Positions 1 through 11,301 of a stretch of DNA of 64,000 nt are shown here, in pieces. Origin of the DNA: Nicotiana tabacum (Eukaryota > Streptophyta > Magnoliopsida > Solanales > Solanaceae). The notes beneath the pieces were generated by a model. It was not told the DNA's origin. It did not search any database and saw nothing but the letters and a program-made list of their open reading frames with translations. Each line of letters begins with the position of its first letter. The stretch's first letter is position 1. The position numbers were made by a program, and so were the translations under genes. Location of the stretch: assembly GCF_000715075.1 (NCBI RefSeq), contig NC_134084.1:7504501-7568500 (forward strand). Reading direction: 5' to 3'.

Positions 1-760
1 AACCATCCCATTGGAGATGTACACCACCTCCTAGACAAAGCCTCAAATGGAGCCATCTGAATACTTGACTGATAACTGTTGTAGGCAAACTCGGCGAGCG
101 GCAAAAACTGGTCCCATGAACCACCAAAATCAATAACAAACGCACGTAACATGTCCTCCAAAATATGAATAGTGCGCTCGGACTGCCCGTCCGTCTGAGG
201 ATGAAATGTTGTGCTCAACTCCACCTGAGTGTCTAACTCTCGTTGCACGACCCTCCAAAACTGTGATGTAAACTGCGTGCCTCTATCTGATATGATGGAG
301 ACTGGCACCCCATGAAGGCGAACAATCTCTCTGATATAAATCTTTGTCAACCGGTTTGAAGAATAGGTAATACACATAGGAATGAAGTGCGTGGACTTGG
401 TCAGTCGATCCACAATCACCCAAACAAAATCGAACCTCCTCGAGTTCCGTGGGATCCCAACTATGAAATCCATGGTGATCCGCTCTCACTTCCACTCCGG
501 AATCTCTATCTGCTGAAGCAAGCCACCCGGCCTCTGATGCTTATATTTCACTTGTTGACAGTTGAGACACCAAGTTACAAACCCAACTATATCTTTCTTT
601 ATCTTCCTCCACCAGTAGTGTTGTCTCAAATCCTGATACATCTTCGCGGCACCCGGATGGATAGAATACTACGAGCTGTGGGCTTCCTCTAGAATCAACT
701 CCCGAAGCCCATCTACAATGGGCATACATATCCGGCCCTTCATCCTCAACACCCTATCAT
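1..760 (-). pseudogene. Integrase domain of Tekay-like pol (partial, broken)
   Basis: Integrase joins reverse-transcribed element DNA to host chromosomes. On the minus strand this segment reads a zinc-binding N-terminal region with a WCLNCQ-like pair of cysteines near 550-580, then a catalytic core with DRGTQFTS near 262-290 and HPQTDGQSERT near 170-215. These are standard chromovirus integrase strings. The core is split between frames around 280-500, which marks a frameshift. The C-terminal part and any chromodomain would lie beyond base 1 and cannot be seen. It belongs to the same pol relic as the RT-RNase H part to its right. Confidence 0.8.
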
Positions 761-852
761 CTCTAATAGTCACATCTCTGGCATCATCATGTAGAACCTT
801 GTCCCTGAGGATGAGCAAATGAGGATCATCATACTGGCGCTATCTGATACGA

Positions 853-2210
853 TCAAACAAGGAAGACCGAGAAACCACACAAGCTAAACCCCGAATGGGC
901 TCCAAAATATTCAATCTCACTAGCTGGTTGGCCATCAACTACAAGAGGTCTCTCACCAACATGAATGAATGCAAGACTGCCCATACTCACTGCCTTCCTA
1001 CTCAAGGCATCGACCACTACATTGGCCTTTCCCGGATGATACAAAATGGTAACATCATAGTCCTTAAGCAGCTCCAACCATCTACGCTGCCTCAAGTTGA
1101 GATCCTTCTATTTGAACAAGTGATGGAGGCTATGATGATCGGTAAATACCTCACAAGACACACCATAAATATAATGTCTCCAAATATTCAACGCGTGACC
1201 AATAGAAGCCAACTCTAAAATAGGATAGTTCTTTTCATGGAGCTTCAACTGGCGCGAAGCATAAGCAATCACTCTACCCTCCTGCATCAAAACACATGCA
1301 ATACTAATCCGAGAAGCATCATAATATACTAAATATGAACCAGAAGCTGATGGCAGAACTAACTCTGGAGATATGGTCAAGGTAGTCTTGAGCTTCTGAA
1401 AGCTCGTCTCACACTCGTCCGACCACCTGAAAGGAGCACCTTTTTGGGTCAATTTGGTCAAGTATGATGCAATAGAAGAGAAACCATGCACGAACCGACG
1501 GTAATAACCTGCCAAACCAAGAAAACTATGAATCTTTGTGGCTGAGGATGGTCTGGGCCAACTCTGGACCGCCTCTATATTCTTTGGATCAACCTAAATA
1601 CCCTCACTGGACACCACGTGGCCCAAGAATGTCACTGAACTGAGCCAAAACTCACACCTAGAGAACTTAGCATAAAGTTTCTCCTCTCTCAACCGCTGCA
1701 ATACAATCCGCAAATGATGGGCATGCTCCTTCTGCTACAAGAGTACACCAGGATATCATCAATGAATAAAATAACAAATGAGTCGAGATAAGGCTGGAAC
1801 ACACTGTTCATCAGATGCATGAACGTTGTTGGGGCATTAGTCAGCCTAAAAGACATTACAAGGAACTCATAATGATCGTATCGAGTCCTGAAAGTTGTCT
1901 TAAGAATGTCTGAATCCCTAATTTTTAACGGGTGATACTCTGACCTGAGATCAATCTTGGAGAACACCCTCGCTCCCTGGTCAAATAAATCATCAATGCA
2001 CGACAAAAGGATACTTGTTCTTAGTTGTGACTTTGTTCAACTGCCAGTAATCAATGCACATCCTCAAAGGGCCATCCTTCTTCTTTACAAACAAAACTGG
2101 TGCACCCCAAGGTGACACACTAGGTCTAATAAACCCCTTCTCAAGGAGTTCCTGAAGCTACTTATTCAACTCTTTCAACTCAGCAGGTGCCATAAGGTAT
2201 GGAGGGATAG
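853..2210 (-). pseudogene. Reverse transcriptase-RNase H of Tekay-like pol (broken)
   Basis: Reverse transcriptase copies element RNA into DNA and the linked RNase H removes the RNA. The minus strand shows the RT start with VLFVKKKDG near 2080, a [13 protein letters not shown] block near 1940 and the catalytic FIDDILVYS box at about 1740-1766. RNase H follows, with the [13 protein letters not shown] linker at 1480-1510, [11 protein letters not shown] near 1110-1140 and the chromoviral string [20 protein letters not shown] near 1000-1060. Length and domain order are normal for Ty3/gypsy. Stops and frame changes near 1100, 1520-1690 and 2006-2060 make it a pseudogene. Some changes, such as LRSEYH, alter usually conserved residues. 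Confidence 0.85.
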
Positions 2211-2429
2211 AATGGGCTGAGTGACCTGATAACTAGGGATTTTGATACATTTTGCACTCCTTCATACTTGAGTTTTGATTAAAAATGTATACAAAAGAAT
2301 CTGAAAGGTTTACATGTTGTACTTTTTTGTAGGTTTTGGTCAACAAGGTGACAATTCGTCAAAACCAGCTCAAAAAGGAGTGAAACATGCACAAGTACCA
2401 AGAACAAGTCCAAGCACAAGTGCAAAAGG

Positions 2430-2775
2430 TCCAATGCGGCCGCACTCCATTTTGTGCGGTCCGCAGTGAAGAAGTTCAGAGAGGTGCTCATTTCATACAT
2501 TCAAGCAATGCGGCCGCAAAGCATTTCATGCGAACCGCAATGGACTCACTGCGTCTGCACTCGATTTTGTGCGGTCCGTAATGACAGAGTTCAGAGAGAT
2601 GAAAATTTTGAGGAAACAGTCGGTGCGGTCCGCAGTCCTTTTTGTGTGGACTGCAATAGAAGCCATTGCGATCGCGGTCCTTTTTGTGCGGACCGCGATG
2701 GCCAAGTTCAAAGACTAGAGTTCTAAACCCAGAAGCCTCATTGCAGCCGCACTCGATTTTGCACGGTTTGCACTA
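2430..2775 (+). repeat. Array of GC-rich palindromes upstream of the LTR TATA box
   Basis: About ten variants of the palindrome TGCGGNCCGCA occur in 350 bp (for example at about 2433, 2454, 2506, 2569, 2619, 2684 and 2744). They are separated by 20-50 bases in a variable context. They lie just upstream of the TATA box, the usual place for LTR enhancer elements. Function as a binding-site array is inference. Confidence 0.65.
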
Positions 2776-2791
2776 CCCCCCCCCCCCCCCC
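2776..2791 (+). repeat. Run of 16 C in the LTR
   Basis: An uninterrupted C16 tract lies about 30 bases upstream of the TATA box. The complementary G16 could form a quadruplex. Length may be unreliable in assembly. Confidence 0.9.
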
Positions 2792-2822
2792 GGGGTATTT
2801 TTGTCCAGAAAATTCGGCCTAG

Positions 2823-2830
2823 TATAAATA
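2823..2830 (+). promoter_or_regulatory. LTR TATA box
   Basis: TATAAATA sits 600 bp into the LTR, downstream of the palindrome array, and is followed by a pyrimidine-rich stretch. This is the expected layout of an LTR promoter, with a start site predicted about 25-35 bases downstream. No experimental support. Confidence 0.6.
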
Positions 2831-3759
2831 GTTTCTTTTTCCATTTTTAGGTCATCAGTTGTATTTTAAACTTCAGCTACGCTCGTGAATATGGTTTCTT
2901 ATTTTTAGTAATTTTAGAGTAGTTTTATCATTGAATCTTCAAGTATTAGCTTGTAATTAAATATTATGGGTTTTTCTTCATCTATTTATCAGTTTTTTTC
3001 TATTACCATGAGTAGCTAGACCCATTAGCTAGGGTTGTGGCTCAACCCTAGTGTGGGTATTTGATGGGTCTTGTGTTTTAAGGCTTGAATGTCTATGGGT
3101 GTTTGATATTTGGACTGATTTATGGTTTCAATGTTGAATTAGTGGTTGCAAACACTAATTTTTGCCTATTTGACTTGGGTTCTTCTTGAGAAAGAGAACT
3201 TGAGTCTAGGAAAATTAGTCCAACAAGAAATTGGGGTATATTCAAGATATTGATAGCCGCAATTAAAGGATTAAACCTATAGATAGTAATACCCGACTTG
3301 AACCTAAATTGCTTGCACAAATTATCATACCCAATTGGTCTTGAGAAAGTCAATTAGGGCAAAATCACTCAAACTACCGATAGGTATAGAGTGAGAAGTT
3401 TAGTGTATTGGTTATATCATAATCCCCAATATGACAACCTCGCCTTAGACTTAAGAACCCCCCAAGTATCCACCTAGGATAAACTCACTTCCCTAGTGTC
3501 TTCTTAACTATTCAGACAACCTCTCAAATATCTTACTCTTAGCTTAATTTAGCATCTTATGGCATAAAATTAGAAGTAATTCCAAAACCAACAATGATTA
3601 GAAGTGCAATTAAAAACAATCATGCATCTCTAATTTAGATAGAAACTCAATTCCCATTTCTAGATCCCTGTGGAAATCAATCCTGACCTTTTCGGGTAAA
3701 AGCTGATTCGACCATTCTCGCTACTTTGTAGTAGTGCAGGGTTGGCTCCGATCACTTTT

Positions 3760-3777
3760 TGGCGCCATTGCCGGAGA
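3760..3777 (+). other. Primer binding site, tRNA-Asp type
   Basis: TGGCGCCATTGCCGGAGAG closely matches the complement of the 3' end of plant tRNA-Asp, with G-to-A type differences at two or three positions. It follows the LTR end by five bases. This primer is characteristic of the Athila/Tat group. Confidence 0.75.
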
Positions 3778-3873
3778 GCTAACGGTTTTGGCTATCTATC
3801 TAATTAGTTTTGTGTATTATTTTTCTTTCCTTCTGTGTTACTAATTTGTGTGTGTCGCTAATTCAGGTACAAA

Positions 3874-5733
3874 ATGGCGGCAAAAAACAACAATGACCCT
3901 CTTGGAAACGTGATTCTGGGGAGGAGGTTGATGATATTGGTGAAGATGAGGTGACTCTAGTACCTCAAGCTCAAAGGAGAGGCTGCCAGGCCAATGATAA
4001 TGTTTTAGAGCCTCCCCCGCCACCTCCAAGAGTGGCTCCTCAAGTGCTTCCCAACCAAGGATATGTTAGTGCAATTGTCCCACCCCGGATCAGGATGGGC
4101 AATTTTCAAATTACAAATGTGATGTTGACATTGCTGGAGCAACGAGGGCATTTCACGGGCGCTGCCAATCTGAATGCTTACAAACATCTCAAGGGTTTCG
4201 TGGATACCTGTTGGGGGAGCAAGCAAACTAATGTGTTAGAGGATGCACTTCGGTTGAGATTATTCCCTTTATCACTTAGGGGGGGAAGGTATTAGATTGG
4301 CTTGAGCGACTTCCCAACCATTCCATCACTACTTGGGATGAGTTGGAGGATAAGTTCATTGCAAAGTTTTTCTTACCGGGGCACATGGCAGCATTGAGAG
4401 ATGAGATCTTAGCTTTCAAGCAGGAGCCTACCGAACCACTACATGAGATTCGAGAGCAATATCGAACCATGGAAAAGGAATGTCCCAACAACGATATGAC
4501 TGAGGCAATGATCACACAGACTTTCTACCGGGGCATTAACACAACAAACCAGTGCATAGTGAACCAACTTGCTAGGGGCAATTTCATGAAGCTGTCTTAT
4601 GATGAAGCTTGTGACATTCTTAACGAGATGGCTGACACATCCTCCACTTGGAAAAGTAAAGCCAATGTGCCACAGGGTCACCCCACGGTCACTCACTTGC
4701 ACAAAGAGTTACATGACCATGGGCAGGCTATAGCAGAGCTGACAACAACAATGAACCAGCTAGCAAAGGCAGAGTTACAACATGTTCAAAATCCGTGCCA
4801 AGTAAATGCTATGGAGGGTGTCAACATGCTATTGAACAAAAGAGGTCAACAGAACCAAGGGAGTTCGGATCAATATGACAATGATTGTAGTGGATTTCAA
4901 GATGATGATTATGATGGGCAGAATGAAGAAGTTCAATATGTGAACAATTATCAGGGCCAAAGGGGCAATTCTTCCAACCAACAATAATGGATACCTCAAG
5001 GCAATTGGGGTAATCAACAACAACAAGGGAATAGTAATTTGGGAACAACAACCAAAATTCCAATTGGGGCAATTAGAGCAATCGGGGTAATTGGAATGGC
5101 AACAACAATCAGGGAGGTTGGAACAATGGCAATCAAGGGAATCGGGGGCAAGGCTTTCAAAGGCCCCCAATGTACCAACAATCGAACAATCCACCCCCAT
5201 TTCCATCCCATGGTTTTAGTTCTTCTAACAACGAAATGGGGAGAATTGAAATGATGTTTGAACAAATGATGAAAAAGAATTCGGACTCTGATGCTCAGTT
5301 GGCTTCCCACAATACTTCAATCAGAAACTTGGAGGTTCAGTTAGGCCATATCTCTCAATCCTTGAATACTCATCCTAAGGGGGCTCTACCAAGTGATACG
5401 GTAGTTAACCCGAAGGATGGGAACAATCATGTTATGGTGGTAACTACAAGAAGAGAAAGAGGCGGTGATGTGAATGCCTCCAAGCAAAAAGCAATTTTGA
5501 GTGATGAAGTTGAGTTGCAAGAAGATAAGATTCCTACGGTGGTTGAAAATATAATTGATGAGAATGTGAATGAGGAAGTGAGGATTGATATTCATGATAC
5601 CGGGGTGGAGACTCAGAATGATGTGAACTCGTCTAGGGAACACGTAATAGACATACCGGAAAAGGTTGTACCTAAAGTCAAGGCTCCTTTGCCAAAGCCA
5701 CCTCCACCTTATTCCCAAAGGCTCGCGAAGTAG
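3874..5733 (+). pseudogene. Athila-like gag (broken)
   Basis: Gag forms the virus-like particle that packages element RNA. A likely start ATG is at 3874, after a 97-bp leader from the primer site. The capsid part contains WDELEDKFIAKFFLPG (about 4333-4380) and EPTEPLHEIREQYRT, which are typical of Athila gag. It is followed by an Asn/Gln/Gly-rich stretch (4980-5150) and an acidic tail ending in a proline-rich PPPPYSQRL segment. The frame is broken near 3915-3950, at a run of seven G (4279-4285), by TAA at 4985 and by a shift near 5035. It ends at TAG 5731. Downstream sequence continues in the same frame into protease, so gag and pol were probably one long frame originally. Confidence 0.8.
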
Positions 5734-7055
5734 AAAAATGAGAATCAATTTAAAAAGTTTATTAACATGATGAAGAGCTTATCCATTTATGCGCCTTTGG
5801 TGGAGGCTCTAGAACTAATGTCGGGCTATGCTAAATTCATGAAAGATTTGGTGACAAAAAAAAGATCCATGGATTGTGAAACTATCAAGATGACCCATCA
5901 AGTTAGTGAAATAGTGCACTCAATGGCCCCGAAGCTATAAAATCCCGGTGCTTTCACCATTCCTTGCACCATTGGGAGTGCGGACATTGCTAAAAATCTA
6001 TGTGATTTGGGGGCGAGTATCAACTTGATGCCCTACTCAGTTTTTAAAACTTTGGGTATTGGTCAACTGAGGCCTATTTTCATGAGATTGCAAATGGCGG
6101 ATAGAACTATGAAGAGACCATTAGGTATTATTGATGATGTTCTTGTCCGGGTGGACAAATTTATCTTGCCAGCTGATTTTGTGATCATAGATTGTGAGTT
6201 AGATTATGAGGTTCTAATCATATTGGGAAGACCTTTCCTTGCTACTAGGAAGACTTTAGTTGATGTGGAAGCAGGGGAACTCACCTTCCGGGTGGGTGAT
6301 GAGAAAGTGGTCTTTCATGTGTGCAAATCAATGAAGCAACCCAACAGTTCTGAGGTGTGCTCTTTTGTGGACCTTGTTACAGCAGTGATAGTTGATGATA
6401 CTAGTGCAATGATCAATATGGAGGACCATCTAGAGGTCGTATTGTTGAATCTTGATGTAAATGAAGATGAGGGCCAAGTGGAGTGCGTGAATGTTTTACA
6501 TGGAATGGGTTCTTACTCTTATGAGCCTAGGAAACTCTCTTTGGATCTTGAGAATAGGAAAATTCCACTAACAAAACCTTCAATCGAGGAACCTCCGGTG
6601 TTGGAGTTGAAGCCATTGCATCCACACCTCAGGTATGAATTCTTAGGCCCTAGTTCAACTTTACCAGTTATTCTTTCCTCTTGTCTTACTAACATGCAGG
6701 TTGACGCCATATTGGCAGTGCTTCAAAAGCGGAAGAAGGAAATTGGATGGACCTTAGCTGATATTCGGGGGATCAGCCCCGCATTCTGTATGCACAAGAT
6801 TATTCTGGAAGATGATGCAAAGCCCTCCTTGGAACATAAAAGGAGGTTGAACGAGGTAATGCAAGAAGTTGTGAAAAAGGAGGTGATCAAGTGGTTGGAT
6901 GTCGGGGTTGTGTACCCCATCTCTGATAGCTCTTGGACTTCGCCGGTGCAATGTGTGCCGAAGAAGGGTGGCATGACCGTGGTTGCAAATTCGCAAAATG
7001 AGTTGATTCCTACCAGGACCATCACTGGGTGGAGGGTATGGATGGACTACCGCAA
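5734..7055 (+). pseudogene. Athila-like protease and N-terminal reverse transcriptase (truncated)
   Basis: This follows gag in the same frame after TAG 5731 and is interrupted once more by TAA at 5938. The aspartic protease active site reads DLGAS at 6004-6018, the form usual in Athila elements in place of D-T/S-G. A second protease block, ILGRPFLATRK, lies near 6220-6255. The RT part starts with WTLADIRGISPAFCMHKI (about 6748-6800) and runs through SSWTSPVQCVPKKGG to WRVWMDYRN at 7030-7055. There it stops before the palm catalytic motifs. From 5941 to 7055 the frame is open, so the protease is the best preserved piece of this element. Confidence 0.85.
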
Positions 7056-7225
7056 TGTTATGCCCTGCAATATTACGCCAATATTACGTACCGCAGTAAT
7101 ATATTACGATTGATGTTACGTCCTGCAGTATTAAGTTACGCAGTGTTGTACCCGACAGTATTACATTACTGTGATGTTACGCTTTGCAGTAATAAGTTAC
7201 GATGATGTTGCACCCTGCAGTATTT
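7056..7225 (+). repeat. ~31-bp tandem repeat, about six degenerate units
   Basis: The string GCAGTA or a close variant recurs at 7066, 7093, 7125, 7156, 7186 and 7218, a spacing of 27-32 bases. Each unit combines a CCTGCAGTATTA core with an ATGTTACG core. It begins exactly where the Athila RT stops, so it belongs to the next sequence. Similar TTACG/CTGCAG repeats are known to me from Solanaceae gypsy LTRs, but I cannot name the family. Confidence 0.7.
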
Positions 7226-8377
7226 TACGTTAAATTTGTCGTAAGGTAATTGACATCAGTCCAAGGAAAAGATTATTTGAGGATTATAAGGATTATGCTA
7301 TTTCATAAGTGATTAGTAAATTCATGAAGGTGTAAAGGGGAGCAAGTCTGAGAAAATGAATTTTGTCGAAATTTGGCATTTTGGGATAAAATACGGCCCG
7401 AGCTAAAATACCCGGTATTTATGAACTAGTGTCATACAAGGTACTACATGGCCATGATAGAAAGATGTATAAGGTATGTGAAAAGTGAGTAATATTTTAA
7501 GTAATTCGGGGCAATTTTTTTTATTTTACGGGTAATTGGTTAATTACCAGGTAGCGGGATATTACCTAATTAATTAATTATTAGATAAAATTTAAATCCC
7601 CTAACAAGGGAAACGTGGCAGTCCACTAATCTAATTAACACAGTGACTCGTATGAAACTTGGAAAGGTGTCATAATACAAGTAAGAAAGATTATTTTGAT
7701 TTCATGTGCATAGTATTCATTTTTGCACAATTTTCTCCTCTCTTTCGTCAAACATTATCAGAAGAAGCTCTAGAATCAGGTTAAACAATTTTGAAACAGT
7801 TCTAAGACACATAACCTTCTCTTTTTCCCAAAAAATTTTCGTTCCTTTTTTTTAAGTCCAGAATGTCAATCGGATAAAATTAGATGCAGATTATCTTTTA
7901 CCTCCTATTAGATTGGTGTCATTTTCGTTAATCTGGTTCAATAGCATTCTTGCTTTCGTTGTTTCTCTGGAATCTGGATTTTTAACTTCAAGTTGCCCAA
8001 AATGTAGAGCATGACATGTTTCTCTGAGATGTTTTATTGGCATGGTCCAAATTATACTAAAGAAACGAGCAAATACACAGATCCTATAAATTACTCTATT
8101 CATAGAAATAGCATGGGTGTCTATATTCTTGATTTCCCATGAGAATTATTATTATCTTCTGTTCATGGGTCTCAGAATAATACGCAGTTGGAAAAGTTTA
8201 TTCGGAAGGAATATCGAGATTATTATGTATTTTTCATGCATTTCACTCATTTATACATGTGCATTGACTCATGACCAGATGACATTATATACGCGTATAT
8301 ATGTAAATATATGTATATGGGATATGGAAAAATGTTACGGCGTTATATATGCATCACCACCTGATCAGCTGGTATAC
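7226..8377 (+). repeat. LTR-like AT-rich sequence, family not assigned
   Basis: No coding sequence is seen. The composition and phrases such as AATACCCGGTATTTATGAAC and CACCACCTGATCAGCTGGTATAC resemble the inside of Solanaceae gypsy LTRs. It ends at 8377 where a new LTR starting TGTAACAACCCG begins, so it is probably an LTR relic into which that element was inserted. Short AT-rich tracts such as 8281-8335 contain many TATA-like strings that cannot be interpreted as promoters individually. Confidence 0.4.
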
Positions 8378-11219
8378 TGTAACAACCCGATCGGTCGTTT
8401 TGAGCTTTGGCATGTTTTTCGGCGGTTTGAGGCCATGAACAACTTCACTTCGGGTATTATGACTTGTGCGCATCGTCGGAATTGAATTCCGGGAAGTTCG
8501 GAGTTGATTGGAAAGAGAATTCTCATTTCGGAAGCTTTAAGTTGAAAGAATTGACTAAGGTTGAATTTTTGAGTAAACGACCTCAAAATCGAGATTTGAA
8601 GGTTTCAGCAGGTTCGTATAATGATTTCGGACTTAGGCGTATGTCCGGACCGGGTTTTGAAAACCTCAAGAACATTTTGGCACCTATTGTGGGAGTTAGC
8701 ATTTTTGAAGAAATTTCATAAGTTTGGGTTGAATTGCATTTCAGTGTTATCGATGTTCGTTTGGGATTCTGAGTTTGGGAATAGCTCTGTATGGTGATTC
8801 TTGTATTAGCAGCGCGATCGGAATTGAATTCGGAGGTTCGTGGGTCATTTTGGAGTCATTTGGCTAAAGATAGAAATTTGAAGGTTTTTGAGAAGTTTAA
8901 CCGGAAGTGAACTTTTTGATATTGGGGTCGGAATCCGATTTCGAAAGTTGGAGTAGGTTCGTAATGTTGAATGTGACTTGTGTACAAAATTTGAAGTCAA
9001 TCGGATTTGATTTGATAGGTTTAAACATTGAAAGTAGAAGATTGGAATTCTAAAGTTCATAAAGCTTGGATTGGAGGTCGATTCATGACTGTAGTGTTGT
9101 TTGATGTGATTTGAGGCCTCAAGCAAGTCCGTAATGTGTTTTGGGACTGGTTGGTATGATTGGTTGGGGTCCCGGGGGCCTTGGATGGATTCCCGGTGAT
9201 TAACAGATCGAATTGGAGCTTGAAGGATGGGCTGAAGGGGTCTAGTTGCTGGTGTAACCGCTTCTGCGGAGGGTTCACCGCAGAAGCGGCTCTGCAGAAG
9301 CGAAGAAGGGCACCGCAGAAGCGGTTAGAAGTGAAGGGATCAGGGACCGCAGGTGCGAAGGAATTCCCGCACCTGCATGATCGCAGATGCGGTTGGTGCG
9401 GCGCAGAAGTGGACTGGGGCAGCTGGAGGAGGACCGCAGAAGCGGTATTGGAACCGTACCTGTGGAACCGCAAAAGCGGCCAAGTGACCGCATGCGCGGA
9501 AATGCTGGAGGCAGTGAGGTTCTTTTACATCGGGGGTTGGGTTCATTTTAACCCCATTTCTTCCATTGGAACTGATTTTGGAGCAACTTTGAGGTGCCAT
9601 TTTTACCACCAAGCATGAGATAAGTAATTTATGCTAGTTTTTGGTTAAATACATGATTATATACGGATTTGAGCATGAAATTGGTAGAAATTTGGGGTTT
9701 GAGGGAAAACCTAGAAAATTGATATTTTTGGAATTTGACTACGATTTTGGGTATGAAATTTGGGGTAAATTATATATTTGAGTTCGTGAGGTTATGGATA
9801 AACTTATCCTTCGAAATTTTTTGGAATCCGGGCATGTGAGACCGAGGGCGTATTTGTCAACTTTTTGATCGGGGTTAGGAATTGTTATAAATTGGATCAT
9901 TAGGGATAATTGAGTATATATTAACGGATTGGTATTATTATTGGCTAGCTTTGGAGCTTTGTTCATCGATCTGAGTCTTCGGAAGAACGTGGAATGTCGA
10001 TTATGGATCTTCGGAGCAAGGTGAGTCTCATTTCTAACCTTGTAAGAGAGAATTTTTCCCATAGGTGATATAATTGGTTATGTGCTCCTATTTGTGGGGG
10101 CTACGTACGCACGAGGTGACGAGAGTCTGTGCGTAGCTACTATTATGTTTAAGTCTGGTAGTCTAGGACCCAAAAGCATGCTATACTTGGATTATTTGTA
10201 ATCTTATTGACAGTTTGAATTGCTCAAATCACATCGAATTAGTAAATGAATTGCTAAAGAGATTTAAACTTCATTTTCTTAAATTGTTAAAAGAGAATTG
10301 GTTTTCTTTGGATAATTATTTCCTGATGACTCCTTGATTGACTATCTGTTGTGTTTTTAAATTCTGGAACGGGCCGAACGCCTCAGTAGATTAAATAGAT
10401 GCATCTATGGTTTGCGTCATTCGACACTCTAGCTGTGCACAATTTAAATATTGTTGGATCGAGCCGTACGTCCTCAGCATGATTTGCGCATGCTTGTATT
10501 GCTTGCCTTGAAACTTATTGAAGTTGTTATTGCCTCTTCCCGGCTTAAGAATATATGTATAAATGATGAAAAGAAATTTGAAAATTTCCTACAAGAGAAC
10601 GAATTGTTTACTTGCTTCAACCTATCGAATTACAACCATGTTTATAAAAATTCATGATTTAATATATTATTGATATAACATTATTGGGCCACTAGTAAGT
10701 GTCGAAGTCAACCTTTCGTCTCTACTTCTTCGAGATTAGACAGGATACTCATTGGGTACACGTTATTTTCGTACTCATACTACACTTCTGTGCATTTTTG
10801 TTGCACAGGCACATGCATCTCTAGTGGCCTAGTGGGCGTAGCAGCATGGTTGATATGGAGACTTAGGTGAGCTGCACTTCTCGAGATGACCCGCAACCCG
10901 CAGAGTCTCTTTCAGATTACTGTATTTATTTTCTGTCCAATATTGTATTCCGGACGGTTGTTTCATTACATTATTTCTTAGAAATTGCTCTTGCATTTGT
11001 GACACCAGGTTCTGGGATGTCTATGGGTTTATTCAATTTTTTTAAAAGTTGTTAAATGTTTCATTATTTATTCAGAGGAATTTACTGTGTATTGTTTAAA
11101 TGTAAAAGAAGTGATTTCGGAAATATTTAAAACAAGAAATTAATTAAGTATTTTGGTTGGTTTGCATGACAGTGGTGCCCGGTGCCATCACGACCCTTAG
11201 TGGATTTTGGGTCGTGACA
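8378..11219 (+). repeat. 5' LTR of the outer Tekay-type element
   Basis: It starts TGTAACAACCCG and ends GGGTCGTGACA, matching the ends of Tekay-type LTRs in Solanaceae. A degenerate primer site follows directly. It contains an array of CCGCAGAAGCGG-type palindromes at 9257-9499. No second copy exists here for boundary checking. Five bases before it (TATAC, 8373-8377) would be the target duplication if the other end were known. Confidence 0.65.
9257..9499 (+). repeat. Array of CCGCAGAAGCGG-type palindromes
   Basis: About ten imperfect palindromes of the form CCGCNNNNGCGG occur in 240 bp (for example 9257-9269, 9276-9289 and 9486-9499). The spacer is often AGAA. This is the same architectural feature as the TGCGGNCCGCA array in the Athila-like LTR, although the two LTRs belong to different lineages. 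Confidence 0.7.
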
Positions 11220-11236
11220 ACATGATATTAGAGCAC
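11220..11236 (+). other. Degenerate tRNA-iMet primer binding site
   Basis: ACATGATATTAGAGCACTAG directly follows the LTR end. It matches the initiator tRNA-Met primer string TGGTATCAGAGC with a few changes. The intact form of the same site is present in the LARD at 14020. Confidence 0.6.
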
Positions 11237-11296
11237 TAGGTTCCCTAGGGTCTCACAAGTCATGAGCAAGTCTAGTAGAGTGTCGTGAATTGGTAC

Positions 11297-11301
11297 GGAG
11301 A
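11297..11301 (+). repeat. Left target-site duplication of LARD
   Basis: GGAGA precedes the 5' LTR and is repeated at 20652-20656 after the 3' LTR. Confidence 0.9.

Larger units (their letters stand above)
1..2226 (-). mobile_element. Ty3/gypsy Tekay-like retrotransposon, pol fragment
   Basis: Read on the minus strand, this stretch gives reverse transcriptase, RNase H and integrase in the order expected of a Ty3/gypsy pol. The wording of the RT start (a [19 protein letters not shown] string) and the RNase H/integrase motifs match the Tekay/Del chromovirus lineage common in Solanaceae. Several frameshifts and stops break the frame, so it is inactive. The integrase end runs off the left edge of the window. 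The RT side stops at 2226, exactly where an LTR starting TGATAACTAG begins, so the Athila-like element to the right was probably inserted into it. Lineage assignment is from motif memory; the gypsy superfamily call is firm. Confidence 0.85.
2227..3754 (+). repeat. 5' LTR of Athila-like element
   Basis: The segment begins TGAT and ends ATCA, a 4-bp terminal inverted repeat of the TG...CA type. It lies six bases before a tRNA-Asp-type primer site. It interrupts the Tekay pol reading at its left end. Inside are an array of GC-rich palindromes, a run of 16 C, and a TATA box at 2823. Length of about 1.53 kb fits Athila LTRs. The boundaries are structural inferences because the partner LTR is absent. 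Confidence 0.7.
2227..7055 (+). mobile_element. Athila-like Ty3/gypsy element, 3'-truncated
   Basis: The element starts with an LTR of about 1.5 kb, followed by a primer binding site matching the tRNA-Asp type used by Athila/Tat elements, a broken gag, an Athila-type protease with a DLGAS active site, and the beginning of reverse transcriptase. It stops abruptly inside RT at about 7055, where unrelated sequence with a 31-bp tandem repeat starts. The rest of RT, RNase H, integrase, any env-like ORF and the 3' LTR are missing from this window. The left end abuts a Tekay pol relic, which suggests insertion into it. No second LTR is available, so insertion age cannot be judged. Confidence 0.8.

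Noticed and set aside
2387..2726. ORFs rich in Cys/Arg/Ser around the palindrome array
   Set aside because: They reflect the repeated TGCGGNCCGCA motif in the LTR and lie upstream of its promoter.
9160..9618. 152-codon ORF in the Tekay-type LTR
   Set aside because: It spans the palindrome array and a non-coding LTR region. Arg/Trp/Gly-rich composition follows from the repeats.
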